A stretch of 64,000 bases of DNA from a virus (IMGVR_UViG_3300044641_007115:62001-126000), one strand, 5' to 3'; shown: positions 31,068 to 39,170, counted from the first letter of the stretch. The notes: generated by a model not told the origin, from the sequence alone. Numbers and translations are program-made.

Positions 31068-31458
31068 TCTGTTCAAGACCAAGGAAGACTTGGCAACAGA
31101 GATTGACGGCCAACGGGAACTGGTGGAAGCACCCGGCCCGTGGGTCATCAATCGCATGGTTTCATTGTTCCCGGATTGTGTTGGTGATGTCAACGAAATC
31201 AACACAATCCAAGGGATCGATGCGGTCATGCAATATGACTTCCTTCGGTTCCGGTTGAAACCGCGCGCGAAGACGTTTACACCGTGGCTTAAAGCGGAGA
31301 AGCCGACCGAAGATGTGAAGTTGGTCATGGAGTATTACAAGTACTCCGAAGAGAAGGCGCGCGAAGCGCTGGAACTTCTGACTGACGATCAGTTGGAGTT
31401 GATCCGGGAGTCGTTTTTCGAAGGCGGGGTAGTGAAGAAAAAAGGAAAGAAAGACTAG
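31042..31458 (+). CDS. 62: clamp loader small subunit gp62
   Basis: 138 aa. MELKDVLTSLFKTKEDLATE, APGPWVINRMVSLFPDCVGDVNEINTIQGIDAVMQYDFLRFRLKPR and the YYKYSEEKAREALELLTDDQLELI helix follow the small-subunit family, somewhat shorter than T4 gp62 (187 aa). Position directly after gp44 supports it. It starts inside the small ORF at 30951 with GGAAGAA nearby. Confidence 0.85.
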   Translation: MELKDVLTSLFKTKEDLATEIDGQRELVEAPGPWVINRMVSLFPDCVGDVNEINTIQGIDAVMQYDFLRFRLKPRAKTFTPWLKAEKPTEDVKLVMEYYKYSEEKAREALELLTDDQLELIRESFFEGGVVKKKGKKD

Positions 31459-31682
31459 CTTTTCGGCGGCGTTTGCGGAATCAACTTCGCAATACGCGGT
31501 TTGAAGATTTTCTGATCGCCCTTGTTTGTATGCGCGACGGGCTGACCATGTTCGTCGCGCGAAAATCCTTTGATCGTCGCCCGGCGATTTTTGAATTTGC
31601 CCACCATCAACTCATCACCGACTTCCAGCTTGGGAAGTTCTAGTTCGGCGATGAACTCAGCGAAAGATTTCACGGGCACCAT
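31455..31682 (-). CDS. candidate packaged protein: capsid-targeting N terminus + small beta domain, 75 aa
   Basis: MVPVKSFAEFIAE matches the capsid-targeting peptide with the I-A-E cut site of the T4 prohead protease. The following LEVGDELMVGKFKNRRATIK and QKIFKPRIAKLIP is a KOW/SH3-like barrel, a domain I associate with similar packaged proteins in marine T4-like phages. TAAATA lies 5 nt before the start. It is convergent with gp62, overlapping its last 4 nt. Confidence 0.7.
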   Translation of the reverse strand: MVPVKSFAEFIAELELPKLEVGDELMVGKFKNRRATIKGFSRDEHGQPVAHTNKGDQKIFKPRIAKLIPQTPPKS

Positions 31683-31687
31683 GCTAG

Positions 31688-31693
31688 TATTTA
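31688..31693 (-). promoter_or_regulatory. late-promoter-like TAAATA, 5 nt before start
   Basis: Coding strand AACTAAATACTAGC then ATG 31682; the hexamer ends 5 nt upstream. Confidence 0.6.
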
Positions 31694-31696
31694 GTT

Positions 31697-32188
31697 ATGG
31701 CCTTCTACATCGAACTTCCTCCCCGTGGTCCGCTGAAAACTCATGAGTTCAAATCGCCACAACAGGCGGATCGAATTCTGTCAGAGATTTTCAAGGGCCG
31801 GAAGTATGAAGAGGGTGAGCACTTCGGCGGGGTGTGGATTTGCGCCGATGGCAACTGCTACTCCGAAACGGAATGGCCGATGAATCAGTACATCGCCGGG
31901 GTGCCGGGGACTGTCGTTCTGACCAACCGTGGACCCGGTTTCTCTTCTGGCGAAATCTCCCGCGCGTGCGCGAACGTATCCCGGAACTGGATGACCATCG
32001 ACGAAGCGGAACAGCACCGCCCGCCGGTCATCCAGATGGAATTGAATGTCAACTACTGCCGGGTGAAGATCATCGGTGAATCGACGCCGGAAGGTATGTT
32101 CTCTGTCGATCCGTTTCTGGATTATGTTCGTTCGACGGCGAAGCAGAATGATGCTGTTGTTGAAATTGAACGGGTCGTCTCTGCCTGA
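31697..32188 (+). CDS. hypothetical protein, 163 aa
   Basis: Begins 15 nt from a divergent gene with no clear binding site. Mixed alpha/beta: MAFYIELPPRGPLKTHEFKS, FGGVWICADGNCYSETEWPM, VVLTNRGPGFSSGEISRAC, VIQMELNVNYCRVKIIGEST. One-base overlap (ATG inside TGATG) with the DUF4326 gene, so in its operon. No family recognised. Confidence 0.65.
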   Translation: MAFYIELPPRGPLKTHEFKSPQQADRILSEIFKGRKYEEGEHFGGVWICADGNCYSETEWPMNQYIAGVPGTVVLTNRGPGFSSGEISRACANVSRNWMTIDEAEQHRPPVIQMELNVNYCRVKIIGESTPEGMFSVDPFLDYVRSTAKQNDAVVEIERVVSA

Positions 32189-32514
32189 TGTCTGGCCGGA
32201 TTGTCCACTGCCGGAAAGAACCCTACGACATCTATATCGGTCGCGGGAAATGTCCGGCGACCGGGAAACCTTCCATATGGGGCAACCCTTATTCTCACAA
32301 ACCTGATACAGCCGCCCGCTTTCGCGTGGAAAGCCGCTCTGAAGCCATCGCCGCCTATGAACGGTACATCCGCTCCCGCCCGGATTTGATCGCAGCCTTG
32401 GCCGATTTACGTGGCAAGACGCTAGGATGCTGGTGCCATCCGAAGCCGTGCCACGGATCGGTACTGATTCGGATGGCCGAAGAATTTCACGGACTGGCTT
32501 CCTTTTTCTCTTGA
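32188..32514 (+). CDS. DUF4326-like protein, 108 aa
   Basis: HCRKEPYDIYIGRGKCPATG, SIWGNPYSHKPD, AIAAYERYIRSRPDLIAALADLRGKTLGCWCHPKPCHG is the DUF4326 pattern (YIGRG...WGNP...Y..Y......L..LRGK.LGCWC.P..CHG), with conserved Cys-Trp-Cys and Cys-His that could bind metal or act in catalysis. Molecular function of this family is not established. Its TGA is inside the next promoter's -35 box. Confidence 0.8.
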   Translation: MSGRIVHCRKEPYDIYIGRGKCPATGKPSIWGNPYSHKPDTAARFRVESRSEAIAAYERYIRSRPDLIAALADLRGKTLGCWCHPKPCHGSVLIRMAEEFHGLASFFS

Positions 32515-32539
32515 CATATAGGTCGGATCTTGCTATTCT
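32511..32539 (+). promoter_or_regulatory. TTGACATATAGGTCGG promoter overlapping stop codon
   Basis: TTGACA 32511-32516, TATAGGTCGG, then TATTCT 32534-32539 (17 nt). The next start (32560) has a GGAGAG site in a short leader of about 14 nt. Confidence 0.88.
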
Positions 32540-32559
32540 GGCAATGGAGAGAACGACCA

Positions 32560-33816
32560 ATGACGACTTCACCCGCTGTCAAAGAAACGATGCCCGCGAT
32601 CACGCTGGCTTACTACCAGATTCCCGATATCAACTTCACCGCTCTTGAAGAGAAGATCGCGAAATTATCGCGTCGCTCCAAGCGCTTCGGGATGGGTGAG
32701 ATCACGATCAATGTCACGAACGTGACTCCGCACGAATCCGGCAAGTACAACTTGTTGACCGTCGAACTCAAAGGTGCTGAGCCGGTCGTCACCGGCTGGT
32801 ACTTCGTCGCCAGCATCAGCCACGATCACGAAACCGGCAACATCCTTCGCTACACCCCGCCGTTCACCGCCGCCAACGTCGATGAGAAGTACCGCACGAC
32901 CGCCGCGATCTGCGAACACTGCAAACTGAACCGCCAGCGCAAAGACACCTACGTCGTCCGACACCAGACCACGGGCGAAGAACGTCAGGTTGGTCGCACG
33001 TGCCTTGGTGAGTTCTTCAACGGTGCGAATCCCCATCACATCGCGGAATACAGCGAAATGTTGGGCAACATCGGCATCCTGATGGACGAAGCGACTAACC
33101 CGCCCGTCGCGACCGGATCGATGATGCGCAAGCCGCTCTTCTACAATCTGAAGAGCCTTCTGACGACCGCCGCCGCTGTGATCCGTGTCAAGGGCCGCTT
33201 CGTGTCGGGTGGTCAGGCTTACAACGACCGGAGCTTGGTTTCGACCGCCAGCATCGTCAAGGACATCCTGTGGTTCGTGAATCCTGAATTGGTGGCGATG
33301 TACGCTCCGACTCCGGCGGACGAAGCGATGGCCGAAGCCGCGATTGAGTGGGGTGCGAACGTCGAAGCCGACGCCAGCAACGACTACCTGTGGAACGTCC
33401 GTGTGCTCTGCACTTCGGAAATGCTGACGACACAGCAGATCGGTTTGGCTGTCAGCATCGTGGGTGTCTACCTTCGGGAAAGCGCTCCGAAGCCCGCTGG
33501 CAACGCTTACGTCGGCACCAAAGGAGAACGGCTGACCTTCACCGGAACGCTTCTGGAGATTCGCCCGACTCAGTTCTCTACGCTCTACAAGTTCGTGGAT
33601 GACGCCGGGAACGTCCTGAAGTGCTTCTCCAAGTCGCTCGAAGTTGAAGTCGGTGCCAAGGGAATCTTCACCGGCACGGTGGTGGATCACAAGGAATGGA
33701 AGGGTGCCAAGGAAACGGTCCTGACCCGCATGATGGTCGGTGCGCCCAAGGCCAAGGCTAAGGCCGATAAGCCAGTGAACACCAAAGAATTTGCCACCGT
33801 CGAAGTGCCCTTCTAA
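32560..33816 (+). CDS. Zn-finger/OB-type protein with acidic-hydrophobic tail, possible ssDNA-binding protein
   Basis: 418 aa from MTTSPAVKETMPAITL. A Cys4-type site is seen as AAICEHCKLNRQRKDTYVVR ... QVGRTCLGEFF; a C-terminal domain (GERLTFTGTLLEIRPTQFSTLYKFVDDAGNVLKCFSK, GAKGIFTGTVVDHKEWKGAKETVLTR) has OB-fold character. The extreme C terminus ATVEVPF resembles the SSB tip (DDxPF). The Cys-rich domain occurs in many phage and plasmid proteins of unknown role. A single-strand DNA-binding role is inference; no other gp32 candidate is visible. Confidence 0.6.
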   Translation: MTTSPAVKETMPAITLAYYQIPDINFTALEEKIAKLSRRSKRFGMGEITINVTNVTPHESGKYNLLTVELKGAEPVVTGWYFVASISHDHETGNILRYTPPFTAANVDEKYRTTAAICEHCKLNRQRKDTYVVRHQTTGEERQVGRTCLGEFFNGANPHHIAEYSEMLGNIGILMDEATNPPVATGSMMRKPLFYNLKSLLTTAAAVIRVKGRFVSGGQAYNDRSLVSTASIVKDILWFVNPELVAMYAPTPADEAMAEAAIEWGANVEADASNDYLWNVRVLCTSEMLTTQQIGLAVSIVGVYLRESAPKPAGNAYVGTKGERLTFTGTLLEIRPTQFSTLYKFVDDAGNVLKCFSKSLEVEVGAKGIFTGTVVDHKEWKGAKETVLTRMMVGAPKAKAKADKPVNTKEFATVEVPF

Positions 33817-33824
33817 GGGGCGCT

Positions 33825-33850
33825 TCGACATATGAATCGGATGTTATACT
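33825..33850 (+). promoter_or_regulatory. variant promoter TCGACATATGAATCGG with short spacer
   Basis: TCGACA 33825-33830, then TATGAATCGG, and TATACT 33845-33850. The spacer is 14 nt instead of 17, so it is probably weaker or needs a factor. GTG 33857 is 6 nt after the -10. Confidence 0.55.
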
Positions 33851-33856
33851 GATTTC

Positions 33857-34837
33857 GTGAGCACAGAATCGGTCGCTGTAATCGTCGGGAGATTCCAGAT
33901 CCCGTCAATGGATGACGAATTCAAAGTCATGATCCGGCTGGTCAAAGAGGCCCACCAGTTCACGATGTTGATGTTGTCTAGTAACCCGGTGCCCGGAAAC
34001 CGAGAAGAACCGTTGAGTTACGTCATGCGCTGCATGATGATCCATGAAGTCTTTCCAGATTTGTTCATCGCCCCGCTGATGGACATGGCAAGCGCGAAAA
34101 AATGGGTGGCGGTTCTGGAAAGCCGCGTGCGTGAGTCTTTTCCGCTGATGACGGCACGTATCTATGCAGCGCCGGAAATCGTCACCATGTACAAAGACTC
34201 CGGTGGTGTGTTGCCGGTCACTGAATTGACTGGACCCAACATCACCAAAATTCTCCCGGCGGTTCGGGAGAAGATCGTCAACAATACTGATTTCCGCAAG
34301 GGAGTCATCTATGCAACGAATCACACACACAAAAAAGTCCTTTCGACTGTAGACGGAGCAATCATCCGGGGTAACGAAACCCTGTTAGGACGGAAGCACA
34401 ACGAATCGGCATGGCGGTTCATGGGCGGCTTCACGGAAGTGACCAGTGAATCGGATGAAGAGGATCTGAGCCGCGAAGCGATGGAAGAAACCCGCCTCAA
34501 GATCAAGCCCGATGACTGGTATTACCTTGGCCGGGTTCGTGTTAATGACTGGCGATATATCAACAGCGGAGACGTGATTCGCACCGGGTTCTATGTCACA
34601 TTCGATTTTGAAGGGGAACCTGTCGCCGGGGACGATCTGGCGGAAGTTCGTTGGGTGAGTCTGGACGCTGAGTCGGATGAGATCCCGTTGGTCCATGAAC
34701 ACCGGCATCTGTGGGACCGGCTTCAAGCGGCAAGGAACGCGGTGTATGAACAGCACACCGCGAACAAACGCGCGGAAGAGGCCCGGCGGAAGCTGATGGA
34801 ATCGATCACACAACAGGAAGAAGACGTACCATTCTGA
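33857..34837 (+). CDS. nucleotidylyltransferase (NMNAT-like) fused to Nudix hydrolase
   Basis: 326 aa. The N domain begins AVIVGRFQIPSMDDEFKVMI: the GRFQ of NMN adenylyltransferases is there, but the following (T/H)xGH is replaced by PSMDDE, so adenylyl transfer may be lost or altered. The C domain has a full Nudix box (GGFTEVTSESDEEDLSREAM then EET), with IIRGNETLLGRK before it. Intact two-domain versions make NAD from NMN and cleave ADP-ribose. Directly followed by NAMPT. The tail QQEEDVPF resembles the SSB tip. GTG start placed by the promoter. Confidence 0.75.
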   Translation: MSTESVAVIVGRFQIPSMDDEFKVMIRLVKEAHQFTMLMLSSNPVPGNREEPLSYVMRCMMIHEVFPDLFIAPLMDMASAKKWVAVLESRVRESFPLMTARIYAAPEIVTMYKDSGGVLPVTELTGPNITKILPAVREKIVNNTDFRKGVIYATNHTHKKVLSTVDGAIIRGNETLLGRKHNESAWRFMGGFTEVTSESDEEDLSREAMEETRLKIKPDDWYYLGRVRVNDWRYINSGDVIRTGFYVTFDFEGEPVAGDDLAEVRWVSLDAESDEIPLVHEHRHLWDRLQAARNAVYEQHTANKRAEEARRKLMESITQQEEDVPF

Positions 34838-34856
34838 AAGGAAGAAAAACAGACGC

Positions 34857-36245
34857 ATGATTTTACGACGGACGGACTCCTACAAGGTAGGACATTTCGG
34901 GCAATACCCGCCGGGAACGAAGATGATTCATTCGTATCTCGAAGCGCGTGGTGGCATGTTTCCACGGACTGTAGTCTTCGGAAACCGCTACTACATGGAA
35001 CGCTACATGGCCGGACAACAGGTGGATTTGCCGTCCATCGATCAAGCGGAGAAGCACGCCTATCATCACTTCGGTAACGGTGACATGTTCAACCGGGCCG
35101 GTTGGCTCCATATCCTCGAAAAGCACAAAGGGCGGCTTCCGTTGCGGATCTGTGCGCCGCCGGAAGGCACGGTGGTTCCGACTGGCAACGTGCTGATGAC
35201 CATTGAAAACACGGATGAAGCCGTTCCGTGGTTGACCAACTACGTCGAAACGATGCTCATGCGGGAATGGTACCCGTACACGGTTGCTTCGCTGAGCTAC
35301 TACTGTCGTGACATCATCCTCAAATACCTGATCGAAACCGGCACGCCGGAAGACATCTGGTTCAAGTTGCATGATTTTGGCGGACGGGGCGGATCGTCCA
35401 CGGAAACCATCGAAATCGGTGGTGCTGCCCACTTGGTCAATTTCAAGGGAACTGACACCCTCGAAGCCATCGACTTCCTGTTCCGGTGGTACGACGCCAA
35501 CTTCGAAAACTATCCGGCCTTCTCTGTCGCCGCGTCTGAACATTCCACGATGACGACGTGGGGCCAGAAACGGGAACGCGACGCTTATGCGAATATGCTG
35601 GAAAAGTATCCGACCGGCATTGTCAGCGTCGTCAGCGATTCGTGGGACATCTTCAACGCGGTAGACAAGATTTGGGGACAGGAACTCAAGGATAAGGTTC
35701 TGAACCGCAACGGGCGTGTAGTCATCCGGCCCGACTCCGGTGAAGTCATCCCGACTTTGATTGCCATTTTCCGGTCACTGGAAGCCCGCTACGGCATGGA
35801 AACGAACGCGAAGGGATACAAGGTCCTTCCGCCGCAAATTCGCGTCCTGCAAGGCGACGGCATCACGTCCTTGACCATCGAACCGATCCTTCAGGCGCTC
35901 AAGGCCGAAGGCTGGTCCGCTGACAACATCGTGTTCGGTATGGGCGGCGGTCTTCTTCAGAAGGTGGACCGGGATACCATGTCGATGGCGCTGAAGTGCT
36001 CCCGCGCCCTCATCGGCGATGAAGAGATCGATGTCTACAAGGCGGCGCGCGGTAAGGGTTCGAAGCGTGGTCGGTTGGCATTGATCGCCAATGGCGACAG
36101 CTTTAGCACGGTGCGTATCAATGAAGCGGAGATCCCCGGCAACGTTCTCAGTCCCATCTTCCTTGACGGTGACAGCACCAGCAAGCCGACCATCTACGAC
36201 ATTCGCAAACGCTCCACCCCGGCACTTCTCCGGGCGGCGGCATGA
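34857..36245 (+). CDS. nadV: nicotinamide phosphoribosyltransferase (NAMPT/NadV)
   Basis: 462 aa. LRRTDSYKVGHFGQYPPGTKM, SYLEARGG, YVETMLMREWYPYTVAS, HDFGGRGGSS, AASEHSTMTTWGQ, SDSWDIFNAV, VIRPDSGE and VFGMGGGLLQKVDRDT are the NAMPT motifs in order. It joins nicotinamide to PRPP, giving NMN. With an NMN adenylyltransferase this rebuilds NAD, a route known in phage KVP40 and shown to counter NAD-depleting defences (NARP2). AAGGAAG precedes the ATG. Confidence 0.94.
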   Translation: MILRRTDSYKVGHFGQYPPGTKMIHSYLEARGGMFPRTVVFGNRYYMERYMAGQQVDLPSIDQAEKHAYHHFGNGDMFNRAGWLHILEKHKGRLPLRICAPPEGTVVPTGNVLMTIENTDEAVPWLTNYVETMLMREWYPYTVASLSYYCRDIILKYLIETGTPEDIWFKLHDFGGRGGSSTETIEIGGAAHLVNFKGTDTLEAIDFLFRWYDANFENYPAFSVAASEHSTMTTWGQKRERDAYANMLEKYPTGIVSVVSDSWDIFNAVDKIWGQELKDKVLNRNGRVVIRPDSGEVIPTLIAIFRSLEARYGMETNAKGYKVLPPQIRVLQGDGITSLTIEPILQALKAEGWSADNIVFGMGGGLLQKVDRDTMSMALKCSRALIGDEEIDVYKAARGKGSKRGRLALIANGDSFSTVRINEAEIPGNVLSPIFLDGDSTSKPTIYDIRKRSTPALLRAAA

Positions 36246-36310
36246 ACCAGCGGGTTATTGTCGGAGAGGTCGCGGGTCTGCAAATCAAGTCACAGGAAAA
36301 ATCAGAGTGA
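36242..36310 (+). CDS. tiny ORF coupling NAMPT to next gene, 22 aa
   Basis: ATGA overlap with the NAMPT stop; MNQRVIVGEVAGLQIKSQEK-SE; its TGA overlaps GTG 36307. Might be translated mainly to couple the genes. Weak evidence. Confidence 0.3.
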   Translation: MNQRVIVGEVAGLQIKSQEKSE

Positions 36311-36783
36311 GAAACAAACTGATTGATGTTGTTCGATTCGTGCGGCACTACCTACCAAGGTGGTGCCGTCCGTATTTTCAATGGACTGTGTACCGGCTCC
36401 GTCGTCTGCATGAGATTCGGTGCTATGGATTGCGCCCCGGCTATCATGACGCGCGCGAACGCATTCTGTACGGATCGTTCGCGGCACTGGTCGATTTTGT
36501 CGAACATGATTGTGCGTGGGAACACCAGCGGTCGGAGAACAAGCCCGGTCGCCGGTCGGTCGAAGATGGATTGATCTATCTGGACTGGTGCGCTGGTCTG
36601 AAAGATGGTCCGCCACATCAAGTAGAGTGTGGACGGCTTGCCAAGGAATTGTACTTGTGGTGGACTGTTGGACGACCGGCCCGGCCTGAAATAGAAACAG
36701 CGGAACAAGAGATTGCGCACGATATGGAAGACCAGACGATGTTGAAAAAATTGGTCAGTATCCGGCTGGATCTATGGACTTAG
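36307..36783 (+). CDS. hypothetical phage protein with HDARER motif, 158 aa
   Basis: GTG start in overlap with the tiny ORF. CYGLRPGYHDARERILYGSF and AALVDFVEHD belong to a short protein I have seen in many tailed phages; a second conserved part is GLIYLDWC then helical EIETAEQEIAHDMEDQTMLKKLVSIRLDLWT. Function not known. Basic N terminus (RFVRHYLPRWCRPYFQWTVYRLRRLHEIR). Confidence 0.65.
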   Translation: MRNKLIDVVRFVRHYLPRWCRPYFQWTVYRLRRLHEIRCYGLRPGYHDARERILYGSFAALVDFVEHDCAWEHQRSENKPGRRSVEDGLIYLDWCAGLKDGPPHQVECGRLAKELYLWWTVGRPARPEIETAEQEIAHDMEDQTMLKKLVSIRLDLWT

Positions 36784-36804
36784 GGGATGACTAACTAGTT
36801 TGTG

Positions 36805-37041
36805 ATGTCACACGAACTAGATCAAGAAATCGATTCTACACTCAAGAATTTCAAATTCCACATCGGCACGGTGGATTTCCAAGACGGTGCCGGGTATCAA
36901 GTCGTTGTGTATTTGGCTGAAAAGAACTTGGCACTGTGCCTTTCGCCGGAAGGTGCCCGTTCGATGGCCTACGCTTTGACGCGGTGCGCGGATGAATTGC
37001 AGCCGCCCATGATTGAATTGGACGATACGGAAGTGGATTGA
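36805..37041 (+). CDS. hypothetical protein, 78 aa
   Basis: ATG 36805 preferred over the GTG just before. MSHELDQEIDSTLKNFKFHI, VDFQDGAGYQVVVYLAEKNLAL and SPEGARSMAYALTRCADEL give a beta-then-helix protein similar in plan to small phage proteins that read out a ligand or fold on a partner. Its TGA overlaps the Nudix ATG (TGATG). Confidence 0.6.
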   Translation: MSHELDQEIDSTLKNFKFHIGTVDFQDGAGYQVVVYLAEKNLALCLSPEGARSMAYALTRCADELQPPMIELDDTEVD

Positions 37042-37514
37042 TGCCGTCTTTCTCGACAATCACAAAACAGCCAAACGAAGCCGCTGGTGTGCTTCCCATT
37101 TGTGTGAAGACACAGCGGATGTGTTTCTTGTGGCGCGCGCCGGGATCGGACTTTGGTAACGTGTGGGGATTGCCCGGCGGCGGTATGGATGAGGGAGAGA
37201 CACCGGAGCAATCGGCCCGGCGGGAGTTGATCGAAGAAACCGGCTACGAAGGTCCGTTGAAATTGGTTCCCTCTTACGTGTACGAATCGGAAAAGCTCAT
37301 CTTCCATAACTTCATCGGATTGGTGCCGCAAGAGTTCTCATTCCGTCCGAAGGACTTTGAGTTTGCTCAAGAACACACCCGGATGGAGTGGATGTCGTGG
37401 ATTCAATTCTGTGCCCGGCTGGATGCGAACATCAAAAATTTCCATCCCGGCATCGTTGAATTTTTCTTCCATCATCAGGACGACATCAAGAAGCACATTC
37501 GATACCAGTGTTGA
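37041..37514 (+). CDS. Nudix hydrolase, 157 aa
   Basis: Nudix box GGGMDEGETPEQSARRELIEETGY is complete (Gx5Ex7REUxEExGU). Upstream AAGVLPICVKTQRMCFLWRAPG and VWGLPG form the first strands. The family removes NDP from nucleotide derivatives, so it may clean NTPs, NADH, ADP-ribose or caps. Its TGA stop is inside the -35 box of the next promoter. Substrate unknown. Confidence 0.88.
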   Translation: MPSFSTITKQPNEAAGVLPICVKTQRMCFLWRAPGSDFGNVWGLPGGGMDEGETPEQSARRELIEETGYEGPLKLVPSYVYESEKLIFHNFIGLVPQEFSFRPKDFEFAQEHTRMEWMSWIQFCARLDANIKNFHPGIVEFFFHHQDDIKKHIRYQC

Positions 37515-37539
37515 CATATAGGTGTTAATGTGACAAGAT
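37511..37539 (+). promoter_or_regulatory. TTGACATATAGGTG promoter with poor -10
   Basis: TTGACA 37511-37516 with TATAGGTG next; the -10 at 17 nt is CAAGAT (37534-37539), a weak match. ATG 37549 is 9 nt after it. The TGA of the Nudix gene is in the -35. Confidence 0.65.
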
Positions 37540-37548
37540 GGTAGTTCT

Positions 37549-37800
37549 ATGAAGGAATACTGGCTCAACGGGCGGAAGGTCGCCTTCACCACTTCGTACA
37601 CTCCCGGATTTGGGTTCTCTAAAGTCGGGGACGTTCAAGTGATGGAAGAGACTATCATCGGGATCGGTGATGATGATCCTCCTTCTACCATACGGTATCA
37701 ACACACCGCATCGTTCATTGTGATGGGCGATGCGGTGACGTATTTGCGCGGCAAGTACCCGGCGGCGGAAGAGCGTATGACCAGAAAGGTGGTGTCGTGA
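37549..37800 (+). CDS. hypothetical protein, 83 aa
   Basis: MKEYWLNGRKVAFTTSYTPG, DVQVMEETIIGIGDDDPPST, HTASFIVMGDAVTYLRGKYPAAE. No Shine-Dalgarno; the start is at the predicted transcription start. First gene of an early-type unit of three. No family recognised. Confidence 0.6.
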   Translation: MKEYWLNGRKVAFTTSYTPGFGFSKVGDVQVMEETIIGIGDDDPPSTIRYQHTASFIVMGDAVTYLRGKYPAAEERMTRKVVS

Positions 37801-37976
37801 TGGCGAAACGATTGGAAGATCAGTTGGCGATGTGTGAGCGGGATATGTCCCGGCTGTTGTCGATGAACGACCGCCGGTGGATGACATCCACGTTCCAACT
37901 GATCGACGGGAAGATCACGACGTTGAAGAAAAAGATCGCAGCGCGGGAGAGAAAGAGAAATGGCAAAGTCACGTAG
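37800..37976 (+). CDS. small basic helical protein, 58 aa
   Basis: ATG overlaps the previous TGA (GTGATGG). MAKRLEDQLAMCERDMSRLL and FQLIDGKITTLKKKIAARER form helices, ending in a Lys/Arg tail. Overlaps the next gene by 17 nt. Possibly nucleic-acid binding. Confidence 0.6.
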   Translation: MAKRLEDQLAMCERDMSRLLSMNDRRWMTSTFQLIDGKITTLKKKIAARERKRNGKVT

Positions 37977-38625
37977 CCAGTCGAACGGCAAGCTCATCGA
38001 TACATGGTGGTATGAGTACAGTGGCGTCCCGGCGCATCAAAGCGATGACCCGGACGCTGAGCCGGAAGTCAAGCCGATCAAGGTGCCGGTCAAGCTGTAC
38101 ATCCTGAAGAAGTTCAAAGGGGATACGCCGCCGCTGGCGACCAAGGAAGTTTGGTTTGAAGTGGTGTGTGAGAACCCGGAGTTCTCTTTCCAAGGGCCGG
38201 ATATCGAATCACTCCGGGCGACCATGTGGGGAGAACTGAACGATCACTACAAGGTCGGGTGGGAAGAGTACTACCTTGTCAGCATTGACCACCGTGCGCC
38301 CTATGAAGGTATGGGAACCGGTCTGTCGTTCGGCTATGAGACGGTGTGGAAGGGCACCGCATTTGACGGCACCCTGTTGTTGAAGCAATACCGCTACGGT
38401 CGCGGTGAAGTGATTGAACCGTGGCCCGGTGAGTTCAAAGACAAACAGGGAAATGTCACGGCATGCATCCCGGCTAACAAATCGAATCGTGGATCGCTTG
38501 AAGAGTTCTCCCGCCGAATCGATATCCTTCGGGAGAAACTGGTCGATCTGGTGCGCCCGGAGAAGATCGACCAGACGTTGTTAACGTTGGCTACCAACAA
38601 GCTGTTGCCGTCAGGCGACGACTAG
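37960..38625 (+). CDS. hypothetical protein, 221 aa
   Basis: GAGAGAAAGAG precedes the ATG. Beta-rich N part (VPVKLYILKKFKGD, KEVWFEVVCENPEFSFQG), middle (YYLVSIDHRAPYEGMGTGLSFGYETVWKGTAFDG), acidic/basic C-terminal helices (SLEEFSRRIDILREKLVDLVRPEKIDQTLL). No known family; the last 4 nt overlap the convergent nucleotidase gene. Confidence 0.65.
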   Translation: MAKSRSQSNGKLIDTWWYEYSGVPAHQSDDPDAEPEVKPIKVPVKLYILKKFKGDTPPLATKEVWFEVVCENPEFSFQGPDIESLRATMWGELNDHYKVGWEEYYLVSIDHRAPYEGMGTGLSFGYETVWKGTAFDGTLLLKQYRYGRGEVIEPWPGEFKDKQGNVTACIPANKSNRGSLEEFSRRIDILREKLVDLVRPEKIDQTLLTLATNKLLPSGDD

Positions 38626-39170
38626 GCCGGAAGGGTACCAATCTCACTCCACACAGCCGCGTGTTCCAAGCTGATCTTGCCTTCTTTGATGGAGTTGATG
38701 ATGTTGACGGTCGATTCGGTGTTGTTTTTGTGATAGACAGCCACCCCGCCCGCGCGCGCCCATTCGCGCACGTTGGTTTGATTGTCATCGATCAACACGT
38801 TGCGCGTTCCATCCAGATTGCGGGCAAAATGGAACTTGTCTTCGCGCATACATACCTTGACTTTCCAGTCGGGGATCAACAGTTCGCGCCGGACCCATTC
38901 CAGTTTGCCGATGATGGTGGACTGCATGACTTCTTTGTTGTAGGCACTCAAGATCCACGGGTCCATCGATTTGACAGCTTCCCACAGTTCCCGCCCGCCC
39001 GGTTGCCATTCCATGTGCGCCCAAAAGTCCGTGTCATATTCGATCATCTTCCAGTGGTGGTCTTCGATGTCATACCACCCCGACCCGTCCGGTTTGAAGC
39101 CCCATTTGTCGCATGCTCGTTTATCGAAAAAGCACAGAACGCCATCCATGTCGCAGTAAATTCGTGTCAT
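38622..39170 (-). CDS. HAD-family 5'(3')-deoxyribonucleotidase-like protein
   Basis: 182 aa. IYCDMDGVLCFFDK (motif I DxDG), PWILSAYNK (motif II), helix with Lys (KLEWVRRELL, WKVKVCMREDKFHFA) and NVLIDDNQTNVREW (motif IV, DD). This matches the small 5'-nucleotidase branch that removes phosphate from deoxynucleoside monophosphates, fitting nucleotide recycling in phage. Only minus-strand gene in this part; its start is 47 nt from that of DNA polymerase, divergent. Confidence 0.8.
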   Translation of the reverse strand: MTRIYCDMDGVLCFFDKRACDKWGFKPDGSGWYDIEDHHWKMIEYDTDFWAHMEWQPGGRELWEAVKSMDPWILSAYNKEVMQSTIIGKLEWVRRELLIPDWKVKVCMREDKFHFARNLDGTRNVLIDDNQTNVREWARAGGVAVYHKNNTESTVNIINSIKEGKISLEHAAVWSEIGTLPA

